A stretch of 64,000 bases of DNA from Nostoc paludosum FACHB-159. Its GTDB lineage: Bacteria > Cyanobacteriota > Cyanobacteriia > Cyanobacteriales > Nostocaceae. The position numbers and the translations under genes were made by a program. The stretch spans positions 124,001 to 188,000 of the forward strand of contig NZ_JACJTU010000002.1 in assembly GCF_014698835.1 (NCBI RefSeq), in the 5' to 3' direction. Positions 8,387 to 16,701 of this stretch are shown here, piece by piece. The first letter of the stretch is position 1; every line of letters starts with the position of its first letter. Below the pieces are notes generated by a model. It saw only the letters and a list, made by a program, of their open reading frames with translations, did not search any database and was not told the origin of the DNA.

Positions 8387-8847
8387 CGTTTGAGATTAGC
8401 TTCCAATTGCTTTGAGGTAGGGGTCTTTTTTGATAAATTCAGTAAAATACTTAATCTTTACCGATTTACCGTATTTTAAAAGTAGTATTTCACAAACAAT
8501 GTGCAAACGCAAGTCCTGATTTGGGAAGCAAACAGGGCATGAAAACTTGTTCATCCCTACACCCTGTTAGACAGTTGAGTTAACGCTAGCAATCTTTTTC
8601 AGTGGTGATGACTAGCATCGTGGCATTCAGTCTAGAATTTAAAGTGCGATCGCAGCAATTCCTACTCTGTGCCCTCTGTGCCTTTGTGGTTCGTTTTTTT
8701 ACTCCTCAAACTCACTTGACAGACCACTAAATCGCCTTGAGAACACTTCAAGAACCCTCTTTGAGCTAATCTGAATTCAGCATAAAATTTCCTATCTTTT
8801 GCTTGGGACGTGCGCGTGTAAAAAACATCGCTCGATAAGGGGTAAAT
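8387..8847. other. 461-bp divergent intergenic region
   Basis: Non-coding DNA between the leftward hydrolase cluster and the rightward glycosyltransferase. It holds one GCGATCGC site (about 8647) and the common Nostoc phrase tctgtgccctctgtgcctttgtgg. No hairpin terminator, RNA gene or clear operator was seen. Promoters of both flanking genes must lie here. Confidence 0.5.
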
Positions 8848-10479
8848 ATGAGGATTTTGAATATGAATTGGGAGAACGCTAGAGATTTTTTCATTTCTAG
8901 AGCATACGGAAACAGAAGCTACAATTTTGTAGTTGCACTAGTATTCATAGCCGTTTTAATTGCTCACCTCTATCAGTTAGATAGTATACCAACTGGTTTA
9001 TTTATTGATGAATCTGCTATCGGTTACAACGCTGCTCTAATTGGTCAAACGGGAATGGATGAACACGGCATCTACTTTCCCACATACTTTAGAAGCTTTA
9101 ATGATTACAAGGCTCCTATTTATATATACGCTGTTGCTTTGATATTTAAGTTGTTTGGAATATCAGAATTCAATCTCAGATTCACTAGCTTTACTTTTTA
9201 CATTCTGTCTTTAATTTTGACACTGATTCTGATTTCTAAGATATTTCAAGGAAGCAAAATTATTTTGCTTTATGCTCTTATATCCTTTGGATTTCTACCA
9301 CACTTCTTTACAGTATCTAGGATTGCTTTTGAAGTAATTTCTCAATTGACCACCATTTCGGCAACTGCACTTTTCGTGTGGATGATATTTCATGAACGCC
9401 AAGAAGGGAAATTAAATTACTTTAAGGTGTTGCTTTGCGGGTTAGCTTTGGGTACTTCTGTATATACATATCCTACTGCTCGGATCTTGTCATTCTTGAT
9501 GTTAATTTCATTATGGATTGTTTACTATGAGCGAAATAACATCAAGAAGCTAACAGGTATTACATTAACATTCTTTATTTGTTTGATTCCATATATCCTA
9601 TTTTTAGTGAATAACCCAGGCGGTTTAACAGCGAGATTTAGTAAAATTTCTTATATTTATCAATCTATACCTATTTTTGATAAAATACTCATATTTATTC
9701 AGAATTATATTAAGTATTGGTCGCCAGACTTTTTGATCCGAAGTGGAGATACAAATTTACGACATGCAACTGGGTATGGAGGGGCTGTTTTTAGCATAAC
9801 TTGGTTTCTCTTTTTGCTAGGTTTAATAAATATTTTGATGAGCAAAAAGCTAATTCTCAATAAATTTAATATATTCATTTTAATTAACTTAGTTTTATCA
9901 CCTGTGGGCGCTGCATTAACATCGGGAATTTCTCCTCATGCGTTGAGAAGTTTGTTGATAAGTTATTACATCTTATTGATCTCTTGCTATGGTATTCAAT
10001 TTATCCTATCAATTAAAAATTATTATCGAAAGCAAGGTCTAATTACCTGCATAATAATCTTTCTGATATTTGAAATAATTGGTTATCAGTTCAATTACTT
10101 TATATTCTACCCACCTAATAGCGCCAAAGCTATGGAAAGCTTGAATTTTAAAGAGTCTCTCCAAGCTGCTGTAGATCGAAATCCTAAGGAAGTTATCTTT
10201 ATGAATGAACCTTCGTCTCTAAACTATATACATCTGAAGTTTTATTCATACCTGATTGATAACCCCAAGCAAATCCCAATTAAAGAGGTTGAACACCCTG
10301 TCCCTAGCTTAGATAGTTGTCTACTATATTATCGAAAGCATGAGGCAGAAATAGCTAATTCTAAAGTTCACTTTACTGAATATCAAATCAGTAAGTCTCT
10401 CAACCAGATTCAAAACGTTATGAAAGCCAAAAAATACCCAGATATTATAAAAGTAAGGTGTTATAATCATCTAGAATAA
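8848..10479 (+). CDS. GT-C type membrane glycosyltransferase (ArnT/PMT-like, GT39/GT83)
   Basis: A 543-aa integral membrane protein with roughly ten to twelve hydrophobic segments, the first at about residues 27-42. The acidic pair D54-E55 in IPTGLFIDESAIGYN occupies the first extracytoplasmic loop, where GT-C enzymes such as ArnT and protein O-mannosyltransferases keep their catalytic Asp. A soluble C-terminal part of about 120 residues follows the last membrane helix. The family transfers sugars from polyprenyl-phosphate donors to lipids or proteins on the periplasmic side. Donor and acceptor are unknown. ATAAGGGG before the ATG serves as ribosome binding site. The gene is AT-rich compared with its neighbours, a possible sign of different ancestry. 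Confidence 0.8.
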   Translation: MRILNMNWENARDFFISRAYGNRSYNFVVALVFIAVLIAHLYQLDSIPTGLFIDESAIGYNAALIGQTGMDEHGIYFPTYFRSFNDYKAPIYIYAVALIFKLFGISEFNLRFTSFTFYILSLILTLILISKIFQGSKIILLYALISFGFLPHFFTVSRIAFEVISQLTTISATALFVWMIFHERQEGKLNYFKVLLCGLALGTSVYTYPTARILSFLMLISLWIVYYERNNIKKLTGITLTFFICLIPYILFLVNNPGGLTARFSKISYIYQSIPIFDKILIFIQNYIKYWSPDFLIRSGDTNLRHATGYGGAVFSITWFLFLLGLINILMSKKLILNKFNIFILINLVLSPVGAALTSGISPHALRSLLISYYILLISCYGIQFILSIKNYYRKQGLITCIIIFLIFEIIGYQFNYFIFYPPNSAKAMESLNFKESLQAAVDRNPKEVIFMNEPSSLNYIHLKFYSYLIDNPKQIPIKEVEHPVPSLDSCLLYYRKHEAEIANSKVHFTEYQISKSLNQIQNVMKAKKYPDIIKVRCYNHLE

Positions 10480-10485
10480 AAAATC

Positions 10486-10547
10486 GTTTTTCTAGTTTTT
10501 ATTGATATTTCATCTCCGCTAATCCTAGAAAAAACTAATCAATAAAA
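10486..10547 (+). terminator. interleaved inverted repeats after the glycosyltransferase
   Basis: Two inverted repeats are interlaced in the order A-B-A'-B'. GTTTTTCTAG (10486-10495) pairs with CTAGAAAAAC (10525-10534), and TTTTTATTGAT (10496-10506) pairs with ATCAATAAAAA (10537-10547). Loops are too short for both stems to form at once, so they are mutually exclusive hairpins. It lies just after the stop codon and may act in termination. Confidence 0.5.
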
Positions 10548-10607
10548 AACCTCAGTATTTTGAGAGCTTTCAAAGCATTTGTTGGATTTTAAAACTATTA
10601 AAGCTAT

Positions 10608-11156
10608 ATGAATAATTCAAATAAATTTATATTACAAGATGCAGGTTACATAGCAATAAGACTAGCTCAAAGTGATGAAAAAATTCTTCAGCACCTTTTC
10701 GAGCAATGTACTGACTACGCTATTATGACGGATGGACATCCGCCTCTACCTTCTGCTGCTGCTGAGGAATTTTTAGCCTTACCCGAAGGTAAAACTATAG
10801 AAGATAAATTTATTTTTGGTTTATTTACTCCAGATGAGAATCTTATAGGAATGCTCGAAAGTATTCGGCATTATCCTGATTATAAAAGTTGGTGGATAGG
10901 TTTAATGATGTTGGCTCCAGAACACCGAACCAAAGGATTAGGCTCTCAATTTTACCAAGCTTATGAAAGTTGGGTGACACAGCAACAAGCGCAATATGTA
11001 TTTTTAGCTGTTCTGGAAGAAAATCAGCTAGGATTTGCTTTTTGGCAGAAGCAGGGTTTTGAAGTGATACGCATAGCACCACCCCAGCAATTTGGAAACA
11101 AACTTCATCAACGCTATGTGTTGCGGCGAGAGGTGGGTGATACCGTTTCACTTTAA
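10608..11156 (+). CDS. GNAT family N-acetyltransferase
   Basis: A 182-aa GCN5-related acetyltransferase. Motif A, the acetyl-CoA pyrophosphate loop, is visible as MMLAPEHRTKGLGSQFY (R/Q-x-x-G-x-G near residues 109-114). It is followed by motif B in FLAVLEENQLGFAFWQKQGFEVI. The substrate cannot be predicted from sequence. It is a single gene, 128 bp after the glycosyltransferase, and separated from it by the interleaved repeats. The ATG lacks a strong ribosome binding site. Confidence 0.85.
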   Translation: MNNSNKFILQDAGYIAIRLAQSDEKILQHLFEQCTDYAIMTDGHPPLPSAAAEEFLALPEGKTIEDKFIFGLFTPDENLIGMLESIRHYPDYKSWWIGLMMLAPEHRTKGLGSQFYQAYESWVTQQQAQYVFLAVLEENQLGFAFWQKQGFEVIRIAPPQQFGNKLHQRYVLRREVGDTVSL

Positions 11157-11179
11157 TAATTAATACAAATAGACGGCAG

Positions 11180-11228
11180 GGGAGAAAAGGCTTTTGGGAT
11201 TTTTGCACAAATGCGGTAATCATAAATA
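11180..11228. repeat. dispersed repeat, GGGGAGAAAAGGC family, copy 1
   Basis: The stretch ggggagaaaaggcttttg, followed by gatttttgc and atgcggtaatcataa, recurs with a few changes at 18686-18732. Both copies lie just beyond the end of a gene. It directly abuts the 102-bp repeat that starts at 11225. Confidence 0.75.
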
Positions 11229-11326
11229 GACCTGCCTTGAAAATAGGGACTGGGGACTGGTGACTAGGAAAGAAATATTTTCATTCCTTCGTTGTGAATT
11301 GTGTTCATGGAGTCTCTTGCAAAAGT
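11225..11326. repeat. 102-bp perfect dispersed repeat, copy 1
   Basis: This 102-bp sequence is identical, base for base, to 39787-39888. It begins AATAGACCTGCCTTG, includes a GGGGACTGGTGACTAGG segment and ends CTCTTGCAAAAGT. Identity stops abruptly at both ends. It has no long open frame and no long terminal inverted repeat, so it is a small mobile or recombined repeat of unknown class. Confidence 0.9.
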
Positions 11327-11454
11327 CTCAAACACCCCAGCTTCCAAATTCAGGTCTTCTCGCCAGTCTGGTAAACCAATTTCTGCTTGTTATTCCGATG
11401 GAGTCTGGCCCAGCCAACAGTGTCTGCCAAACTCCTATCACCACTTTGCAATCC

Positions 11455-12948
11455 CTATTTTGGCAACTTGCTACTTCTCTTAACTCCTGCCCAAACGGTA
11501 AGCGGTTGTCCGACTTTCTTGTACAGGAGACTTTCTAAAATCACGCCGTTATTATTGGCTGTCAGAGTTTTATTTGGCTGACGCAGAGATTCATAAAAAC
11601 CGTTGTACCAACCATCTTTTGATTTGAGGTTGGTTTGGACGAAATCAAATAACTGGCGTGTGTAAGCAGTGTTATAAAGCACATGCCAGCCTACTGTTGC
11701 TTTGGCACTTAAAAAGCGCAAATCATTACGCTGTTGGCGAGTGTCTGTGATGGTAGCCCAAGCTTCTCCGTTGACAAACAAACTGCTGTAAACAAAGTAA
11801 GGAGGACGATCTAAGTTGTCTTCGGTGACGGCAGTTAATTGTTTTGTCGCTTGATAGCGAGATTCTTGAGCAGCTAAAATTCTATCGGCGTAGGCTTTCG
11901 GCAAAGCTTGAAACCCAGTTTCAATACCATCTAATATATAAGGTTCGCTTAAAACATAGTTATTAGCTTCAGATTTTTTATAGTCACGTCGGTCGTAAGG
12001 AATTCCTTGTCCGTAAAGATTTACGAAGGCAGTATGGGACTGATAATCTAAGGCTTTATTAACATCCAAGCCCCAAAGGTTCAGTCCATAGGCAGCATAA
12101 TTCTCGTAGCCCAAGCGACCTTCTTGGTTGTACTGTTCTCTACCTTTGATGACGCTAGTACCGTACATTTGCCCATTGTTGGTAAGGCGCTTGACTTGCC
12201 AATGTTTCCAAACGTCCTTGGAGAGCGATCGCATTTCGGGATACTTTGCACCAACAATCTTCAACCAGATTGCCATTCGCCCCAAATCAATGGCAGACCA
12301 ACCAATTTCTTCGCGTTTTTCTAGTTCGCCATAATTAACGGGTATGAGGGTTTTTGGATTGTAGACTTTGTTGGGTAGTTCTTCTTTGTATAAGGGCAGA
12401 GATGCCAGTGTTTTCAACATTTTGGTCATTTTGGCATCAAATTCCGCCGCAGGCACGATATTGAGTTCTCTAGCGCTGACTAAAGCGGCGATCGCTGCTG
12501 CCTGATCCCACATAGTTACGGAGGCAAAGCCATCAACGGAATTAACTAAGCCAGTTTCGTCATTCCAGTTGCGCTGGAAGTATGACCAAGCTTGACGAGC
12601 AGTTGCAATTTCCTCTTTTGTTAACGATCCTGCACCAGGAGCAACATAAGGAGTGATGGCTATTGTTAATTGATTGGGAGGAATGGGTTCGCCTGGTAAA
12701 ACTACAGATGTAGCGTCAAGCTGAGCTATTGTTTCAGCTTCTTGAGCAGTAAAAGGAGCGTTTTGTACGGGTTTGTTTGGTTGTGAAGCAGTTTGGGATG
12801 TTGATATTTCAGATTTTTCAACAGAAGTTGGCGAAATTTGTTTTGACCAAAAATTAAAACCAGCGATCGCGATGACAGCTGTCACCACTCCTCCAACGGA
12901 AGCCAGGATGGACAAGCTTTTAGGTGGGGGTTGAAAATCAGAACTCAT
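11455..12948 (-). CDS. DUF3131 domain protein, membrane-anchored
   Basis: A 497-aa protein with one N-terminal membrane helix (about residues 13-34), a Pro/Ser/Thr/Gln-rich linker (about 35-65) and a large globular domain. The domain matches DUF3131, with ARQAWSYFQRNWNDETGLV, FASVTMWDQAAAIAALVSA, EEIGWSAIDLGRMAIWL and GWYNGFYESLRQPNKTLTANNNGV. DUF3131 is related to the (alpha/alpha)6-barrel glucoamylase-like proteins, so a role with cell-wall or exopolysaccharide glycans is plausible but not shown. It should face the periplasm. The gene stands alone, leftward, and its 3' end adjoins the repeat zone at 11225-11326. Confidence 0.85.
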   Translation of the reverse strand: MSSDFQPPPKSLSILASVGGVVTAVIAIAGFNFWSKQISPTSVEKSEISTSQTASQPNKPVQNAPFTAQEAETIAQLDATSVVLPGEPIPPNQLTIAITPYVAPGAGSLTKEEIATARQAWSYFQRNWNDETGLVNSVDGFASVTMWDQAAAIAALVSARELNIVPAAEFDAKMTKMLKTLASLPLYKEELPNKVYNPKTLIPVNYGELEKREEIGWSAIDLGRMAIWLKIVGAKYPEMRSLSKDVWKHWQVKRLTNNGQMYGTSVIKGREQYNQEGRLGYENYAAYGLNLWGLDVNKALDYQSHTAFVNLYGQGIPYDRRDYKKSEANNYVLSEPYILDGIETGFQALPKAYADRILAAQESRYQATKQLTAVTEDNLDRPPYFVYSSLFVNGEAWATITDTRQQRNDLRFLSAKATVGWHVLYNTAYTRQLFDFVQTNLKSKDGWYNGFYESLRQPNKTLTANNNGVILESLLYKKVGQPLTVWAGVKRSSKLPK

Positions 12949-13113
12949 AGGGATTAAAGCCTCATTTTATGAATTACAGTCGCTTGCGTAATCTCACCAG
13001 ACTTTATTCTTCCCAAATTTGAAATCTGATTAACTTAATTTTCCATATCCGAATGAATGCGGTGATAGTTCGGAGATTAAATGTAATTAAAATCACGTAT
13101 TAACCAATTAATC

Positions 13114-13434
13114 TCACCGACGACCTTTAAACGGATTGATGTAAAGTTGGTCTTGGCATTCCACACCCACCTCAAACTTGCAATCTGAGCGAGGATAGGC
13201 AATGCAAAGTAAAACATAGCCCATTGCTTCCTGTGCAGACTTGAGGGCGATCGCCCCAGACTGATCGACTTTGCCCTCAATTAGACGCGCTGCACAAGTA
13301 ATACAGCCACCGTATCGGCAACCCACTGGTAGACGTAAACCTGTGGCTTCTACGGAATCTAATATGTATTGGTTTTCTGGTACTTCTACAATGAAGTTAT
13401 TGCGATTGACAAGTTGCACTCGGTAACTTTTCAT
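13114..13434 (-). CDS. plant-type [2Fe-2S] ferredoxin
   Basis: A 106-aa ferredoxin if translation begins at the ATG at 13434 (MKSYRVQL); a 14-residue upstream extension to 13476 has no family match. Cluster ligands are C39, C44, C47 and C77, in the spacing C-x4-C-x2-C-x29-C of chloroplast-type ferredoxins. The cluster loop reads PVGCRYGGCITCAARL, with Arg-Tyr-Gly-Gly rather than the photosynthetic PetF Arg-Ala-Gly-Ala or Ser forms, and the C-terminus is extended and basic (NPFKGRR). This suggests an accessory ferredoxin with its own redox partner rather than the main PSI acceptor. The neighbouring oxidoreductase at 13715 is NADPH-dependent and is not an obvious partner. Confidence 0.9.
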   Translation of the reverse strand: MKSYRVQLVNRNNFIVEVPENQYILDSVEATGLRLPVGCRYGGCITCAARLIEGKVDQSGAIALKSAQEAMGYVLLCIAYPRSDCKFEVGVECQDQLYINPFKGRR

Positions 13435-13714
13435 ACAAATTAGTGTGTATGTTGAGTGTTGACGGTTATCAGTCAACGGTTAATGGCTACCTGATTTTAA
13501 GAAAAGCGATCGCCATGACAGCATTGTTTATCGAAAATTCTTAATCTTAATCTAATAATTATTAACTACGGTTAACCGATTGATATACAGTATTTTATAG
13601 CTTAGCTTTTCTGAAAGTAACCCTAGTAGCTGTGTAATGCTCAGGGAAAACAATGGTCAAAGATTCATTTGAACTAGAAATTACTACCGATTCATCACTT
13701 ACGGAGCAAAGAGT

Positions 13715-14719
13715 ATGACTACATACGTAAATCTTGGGAAAAGTGGACTAAAAGTATCACGCATTGCTTTAGGTACGATGACTTATGGCGATCGTAAATT
13801 GCGAGAATGGGTGTTAGAAGAAGAAGAAAGTCGTCCTTTTATCAAACTGGCTTTGGAATTGGGGATTAATTTCTTTGACACCGCCGATGTTTATTCTCTG
13901 GGTGTGAGCGAAGAAATCCTGGGACGAGCATTAAAAGACTTTGCCAAAAGAGATCAAGTAGTGATTGCTACCAAAGTTCACGGCAAAGTCGGTGATGGCC
14001 CCAACGATCGCGGACTATCTCGCAAACATATTTTTGATAGCATTGATGCCTCATTGCGGCGTCTACAGACAGATTATGTCGATTTGTATCAGATTCACCG
14101 TTGGGACTACGAAACGCCAATTGAGGAAACCTTAGAAGCACTGCACGACCTCGTAAAAATAGGTAAAGTCCGTTACTTGGGCATATCGAGTGTTTACGCA
14201 TGGCAGTTTGCCAAAGCCCTTTTCCTCGCTGACCAACACCGTTGGAATCGCTTTGTATCCATACAAAACCACTACAACTTAGTGTACAGAGAAGAAGAAA
14301 GAGAAATTATCCCTCTATCTCTAGACCAAGGAATTGGAATTATTCCTTGGAGTCCCTTAGCGCGAGGCTTCCTGGCTGGTAACCGCAGCAAAGAAGATTA
14401 CGGTCAAACTGTACGGGCAAAAACCGATGAATTTGCTCACAAACTCTACTATCAAGATTCAGATTTTCAAATTGTCGATCGCGTCGTCGAATTAGCACAA
14501 AAACGGGGTGTGAAACCAGCACAAATAGCCCTAGCTTGGCTATTGCATCAACCGGGTGTGACAGCGCCAATCGTTGGCGCTAGTAAAATCGAACATCTCA
14601 AAGAAGCAGTTGAAGCTGTGGATTTGAAACTTTCAGATGAAGAACGCAAATACTTGGAAGAACCATACAAACCCCATACCATCTTAGGACATCAGTATCC
14701 TTCCGGGAATCGCGTGTAG
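13715..14719 (+). CDS. aldo/keto reductase
   Basis: A 334-aa NAD(P)H-dependent oxidoreductase of the aldo/keto reductase superfamily, close to the potassium-channel-beta/YghZ-like branch. The catalytic tetrad is complete: D55 and Y60 in FFDTADVYS, K87 in IATKVHG and H128 in LYQIHRWDYETPIEETLEAL. Later features are VRYLGISSVYAW, IGIIPWSPLARGFLAG and the cofactor-binding PIVGASKIEHLKEAVEAVDL. It is cytoplasmic and reduces aldehydes or ketones; the physiological substrate is unknown. CGGAGC upstream gives a ribosome binding site. It is a single gene, and heptamer-like GAGGCAGAAGG repeats follow its stop. Confidence 0.92.
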   Translation: MTTYVNLGKSGLKVSRIALGTMTYGDRKLREWVLEEEESRPFIKLALELGINFFDTADVYSLGVSEEILGRALKDFAKRDQVVIATKVHGKVGDGPNDRGLSRKHIFDSIDASLRRLQTDYVDLYQIHRWDYETPIEETLEALHDLVKIGKVRYLGISSVYAWQFAKALFLADQHRWNRFVSIQNHYNLVYREEEREIIPLSLDQGIGIIPWSPLARGFLAGNRSKEDYGQTVRAKTDEFAHKLYYQDSDFQIVDRVVELAQKRGVKPAQIALAWLLHQPGVTAPIVGASKIEHLKEAVEAVDLKLSDEERKYLEEPYKPHTILGHQYPSGNRV

Positions 14720-14726
14720 GCTGGGA

Positions 14727-14760
14727 TTAGAGAGGAGGCAGAAGGCAGGAGGCAGAAGGT
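14727..14760. repeat. GAGGCAG/GCAGGAGG short repeats
   Basis: Several GAGGCAG and GCAGGAGG units after the aldo/keto reductase. This is the complement of the CTGCCTC heptamer family at 24516-24582. Confidence 0.7.
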
Positions 14761-14858
14761 TCGGTTCATACTAAGTTGCAATCAGATATAATATTTCTCC
14801 CCCTGCTTCCCCTGCCTTCGATAAATTTGGCGTTGCTGAATTTGAATATTCTCAATTC

Positions 14859-15614
14859 TTACTCTGACAAATTGGGGCGATCGCCAACGAACTGATCGTA
14901 AAATTTATATTTAAGCTGATATGCGTTATCTTCAACATTAATACAGTAAAGTAAAGCATCTTCAGAGGTAATTAGTCTTTCTAAATGAATTGCCAATTCT
15001 TGAGAATGAGTGAGTCCCCCTAGAAAGTTTTCTTTACCAATATCAGAATTTCTGCTGTCATGAATCATGTGAAAATAATAGAATTCCGATCTAATTTTGT
15101 GATTCGATTGCCCATTTGATAAGCGTTCAGAAATTCGTTGCCAGAGACAGGAATATTCAACTGAAACAAGTACCTCTGCCCAAAAACGAAGAAACGCTAC
15201 AAGCCCAACTTGAAAATACTTTTCACTCAGACAACCGACCATTAATTTATAGCTTTCATCTCTAACCATTTTAGTTATAGCCGTTTCGGGCATTGCTAAA
15301 ATCATTTCAGACGTAGCACCAAGATTGAGCAGATCTTGGAAAAGTAATTCTCGATGAGAAGGAAGTGGAATGCCTTTTGTATTGCGGGGGAATTCCTCAT
15401 TTAGGATGCCTCTGACAGTTCGTTTAATCTGCTCGTCAGCAAGAGCATCAATGGCAAATTCGTAGATGTTGACAATGGAAAGCGATAGAAAGCGGCGCTG
15501 GATGAGAATTTCAAGTAAATCCTGCCAAGGGATGGCATCAATCTGGGTAAATAGTGGATGCGATCTAAATTTATCAATCAATGAAATCTCGAAACTGTTG
15601 ATTTTTTCAATCAT
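14859..15614 (-). CDS. heme-oxygenase-fold, CADD-like (DUF3865/HDO-like) protein
   Basis: A 251-aa all-helical protein that I place in the TenA/CADD/heme-oxygenase-like diiron fold. Candidate metal ligands in order are E73/E74 (LNEEFPR), H87 (LPSHRELLF), E147 (FWAEVLVSVEY), H182 and D186 (YFHMIHDSR). The 35-residue E-to-H step and H-x3-D match CADD-type enzymes, but the third ligand of the last helix (H-x3-D-x2-H) is Asn189 here. Known relatives include CADD (p-aminobenzoate synthesis), SznF-like oxygenases and structurally solved Nostoc proteins of unknown role. It starts 5 bp after the stop of the gene at 15620-16522, so the two are almost certainly co-transcribed. Function unknown; oxygenase activity is inference. 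Confidence 0.65.
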   Translation of the reverse strand: MIEKINSFEISLIDKFRSHPLFTQIDAIPWQDLLEILIQRRFLSLSIVNIYEFAIDALADEQIKRTVRGILNEEFPRNTKGIPLPSHRELLFQDLLNLGATSEMILAMPETAITKMVRDESYKLMVGCLSEKYFQVGLVAFLRFWAEVLVSVEYSCLWQRISERLSNGQSNHKIRSEFYYFHMIHDSRNSDIGKENFLGGLTHSQELAIHLERLITSEDALLYCINVEDNAYQLKYKFYDQFVGDRPNLSE

Positions 15615-15619
15615 AAATT

Positions 15620-16522
15620 CTAGTTGGTAAATAGGATTTTCAGGTCATTTCTCCAATTTATATTTGGATCTGGATAAAATCGGCGAGCAACTTGCCACAT
15701 TAATTCAAAATCGTCTCGTAAAGTATGCGTTATCAATTCATTAGAAGTATTAAGTTTTAATTCCAACTGAAATGTATTAATAGCAAGCGACCCATGTAGG
15801 AAAGGCGCAGCTAACATATAATCACCAGCTCGATAAATTGCCAGAGAAGGAAGTGTATCATAGAGTTTAACATCGAGAAGTTTAGAGCCTCCTGCAACTC
15901 TGATGATTTTTTCTAGCGTCTCCAAATTGGCGATTACATAATCACAAATATTGATTTCATCACTAATGCTAGTATTAGCATACCTTCTCAAAACATTTTC
16001 TCTAAGCTTGGCTGCTTCGGAATAAGGCCAAGCAAGTAATATTCTGACTTGAACATCGTTTTGAATACACCGAGTTAGATGCTCAAAATAGTCATCCAAA
16101 TTGGGAGCAAAGGTTTGAAGAATGTCTACCCGCTTCTGCTCTGGATTGTCTACATGAATCAATTTATCAATTTCCTTTCCAAATGTATCGCTGGGAAAAA
16201 TCGGATAAATATAAGTCAAACCAATTTGAGAAAAGAATATATCTTTATTTTGATATTGAATATATTTTTCAGTCAAATATTTATGAAGTTGTGGCAGCTT
16301 ATATCCCTTACCTGTAATTTGAAATTTTTTATAGATATTCTTGAGTCTTTGGGTAAAAGCTTCTTCTTCTATTATCGAATATGATGTTATGTAAATTTCT
16401 AATAAATCTTTTTTTGTTGGGCATTTGGTTTCCTGCAAGCACATTAATACTTCTGTTTCCAGAGGAGTAAGTTCATATTCTCTACAGTTGCATAGCGCTT
16501 CTAAAAAATTCTTCCAACTCAT
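15620..16522 (-). CDS. wHTH plus DUF5919-like protein, partner of the CADD-like gene
   Basis: A 300-aa soluble protein. Residues about 15-85 (LTPLETEVLMCLQETKCPTK onward to KGYKLPQLHKYL) look like a winged-helix or effector-adaptor domain. From about 120 to 300 the pattern is VQVRILLAWPYSEAAKLRENVLRRY, then KLLDVKLYDTLPSLAIYRAGDYMLAAPFLHG. It resembles the DUF5919/phospholipase-D-like sensor domain found behind HTH domains in some regulators. No HKD catalytic motif is present, so it probably binds rather than cleaves. It is the first gene of a two-gene leftward unit with the CADD-like protein and diverges from the gene at 16702. A regulator or effector for its partner is likely, but this is inference. 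Confidence 0.55.
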   Translation of the reverse strand: MSWKNFLEALCNCREYELTPLETEVLMCLQETKCPTKKDLLEIYITSYSIIEEEAFTQRLKNIYKKFQITGKGYKLPQLHKYLTEKYIQYQNKDIFFSQIGLTYIYPIFPSDTFGKEIDKLIHVDNPEQKRVDILQTFAPNLDDYFEHLTRCIQNDVQVRILLAWPYSEAAKLRENVLRRYANTSISDEINICDYVIANLETLEKIIRVAGGSKLLDVKLYDTLPSLAIYRAGDYMLAAPFLHGSLAINTFQLELKLNTSNELITHTLRDDFELMWQVARRFYPDPNINWRNDLKILFTN

Positions 16523-16701
16523 AAAACAGTTGCCAATTACAAATCGGATAAAAACAAAATAATTCGTAATTATTCAATCAGAGACATTTAGTTAATCCAT
16601 TGTACTTCGTAGATATATTACACCTGACTACACTTTCCCAATATTTACTCATCTCTAGACACGAGGGATGATGAGCATACCTTTAACAAAGGTCACTACC
16701 C

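Noticed and set aside
11157..11454. Rightward frames of 60-92 aa overlapping the 3' end of the DUF3131 gene
   Set aside because: They run through the 102-bp repeat and the antisense of the real gene; no protein-family pattern.
14859..15614. TenA thiaminase identity for the helical protein
   Set aside because: The ligand pattern E-H-E-H-D fits CADD-like proteins, and there is no TenA active-site Cys context or thiamine gene nearby.
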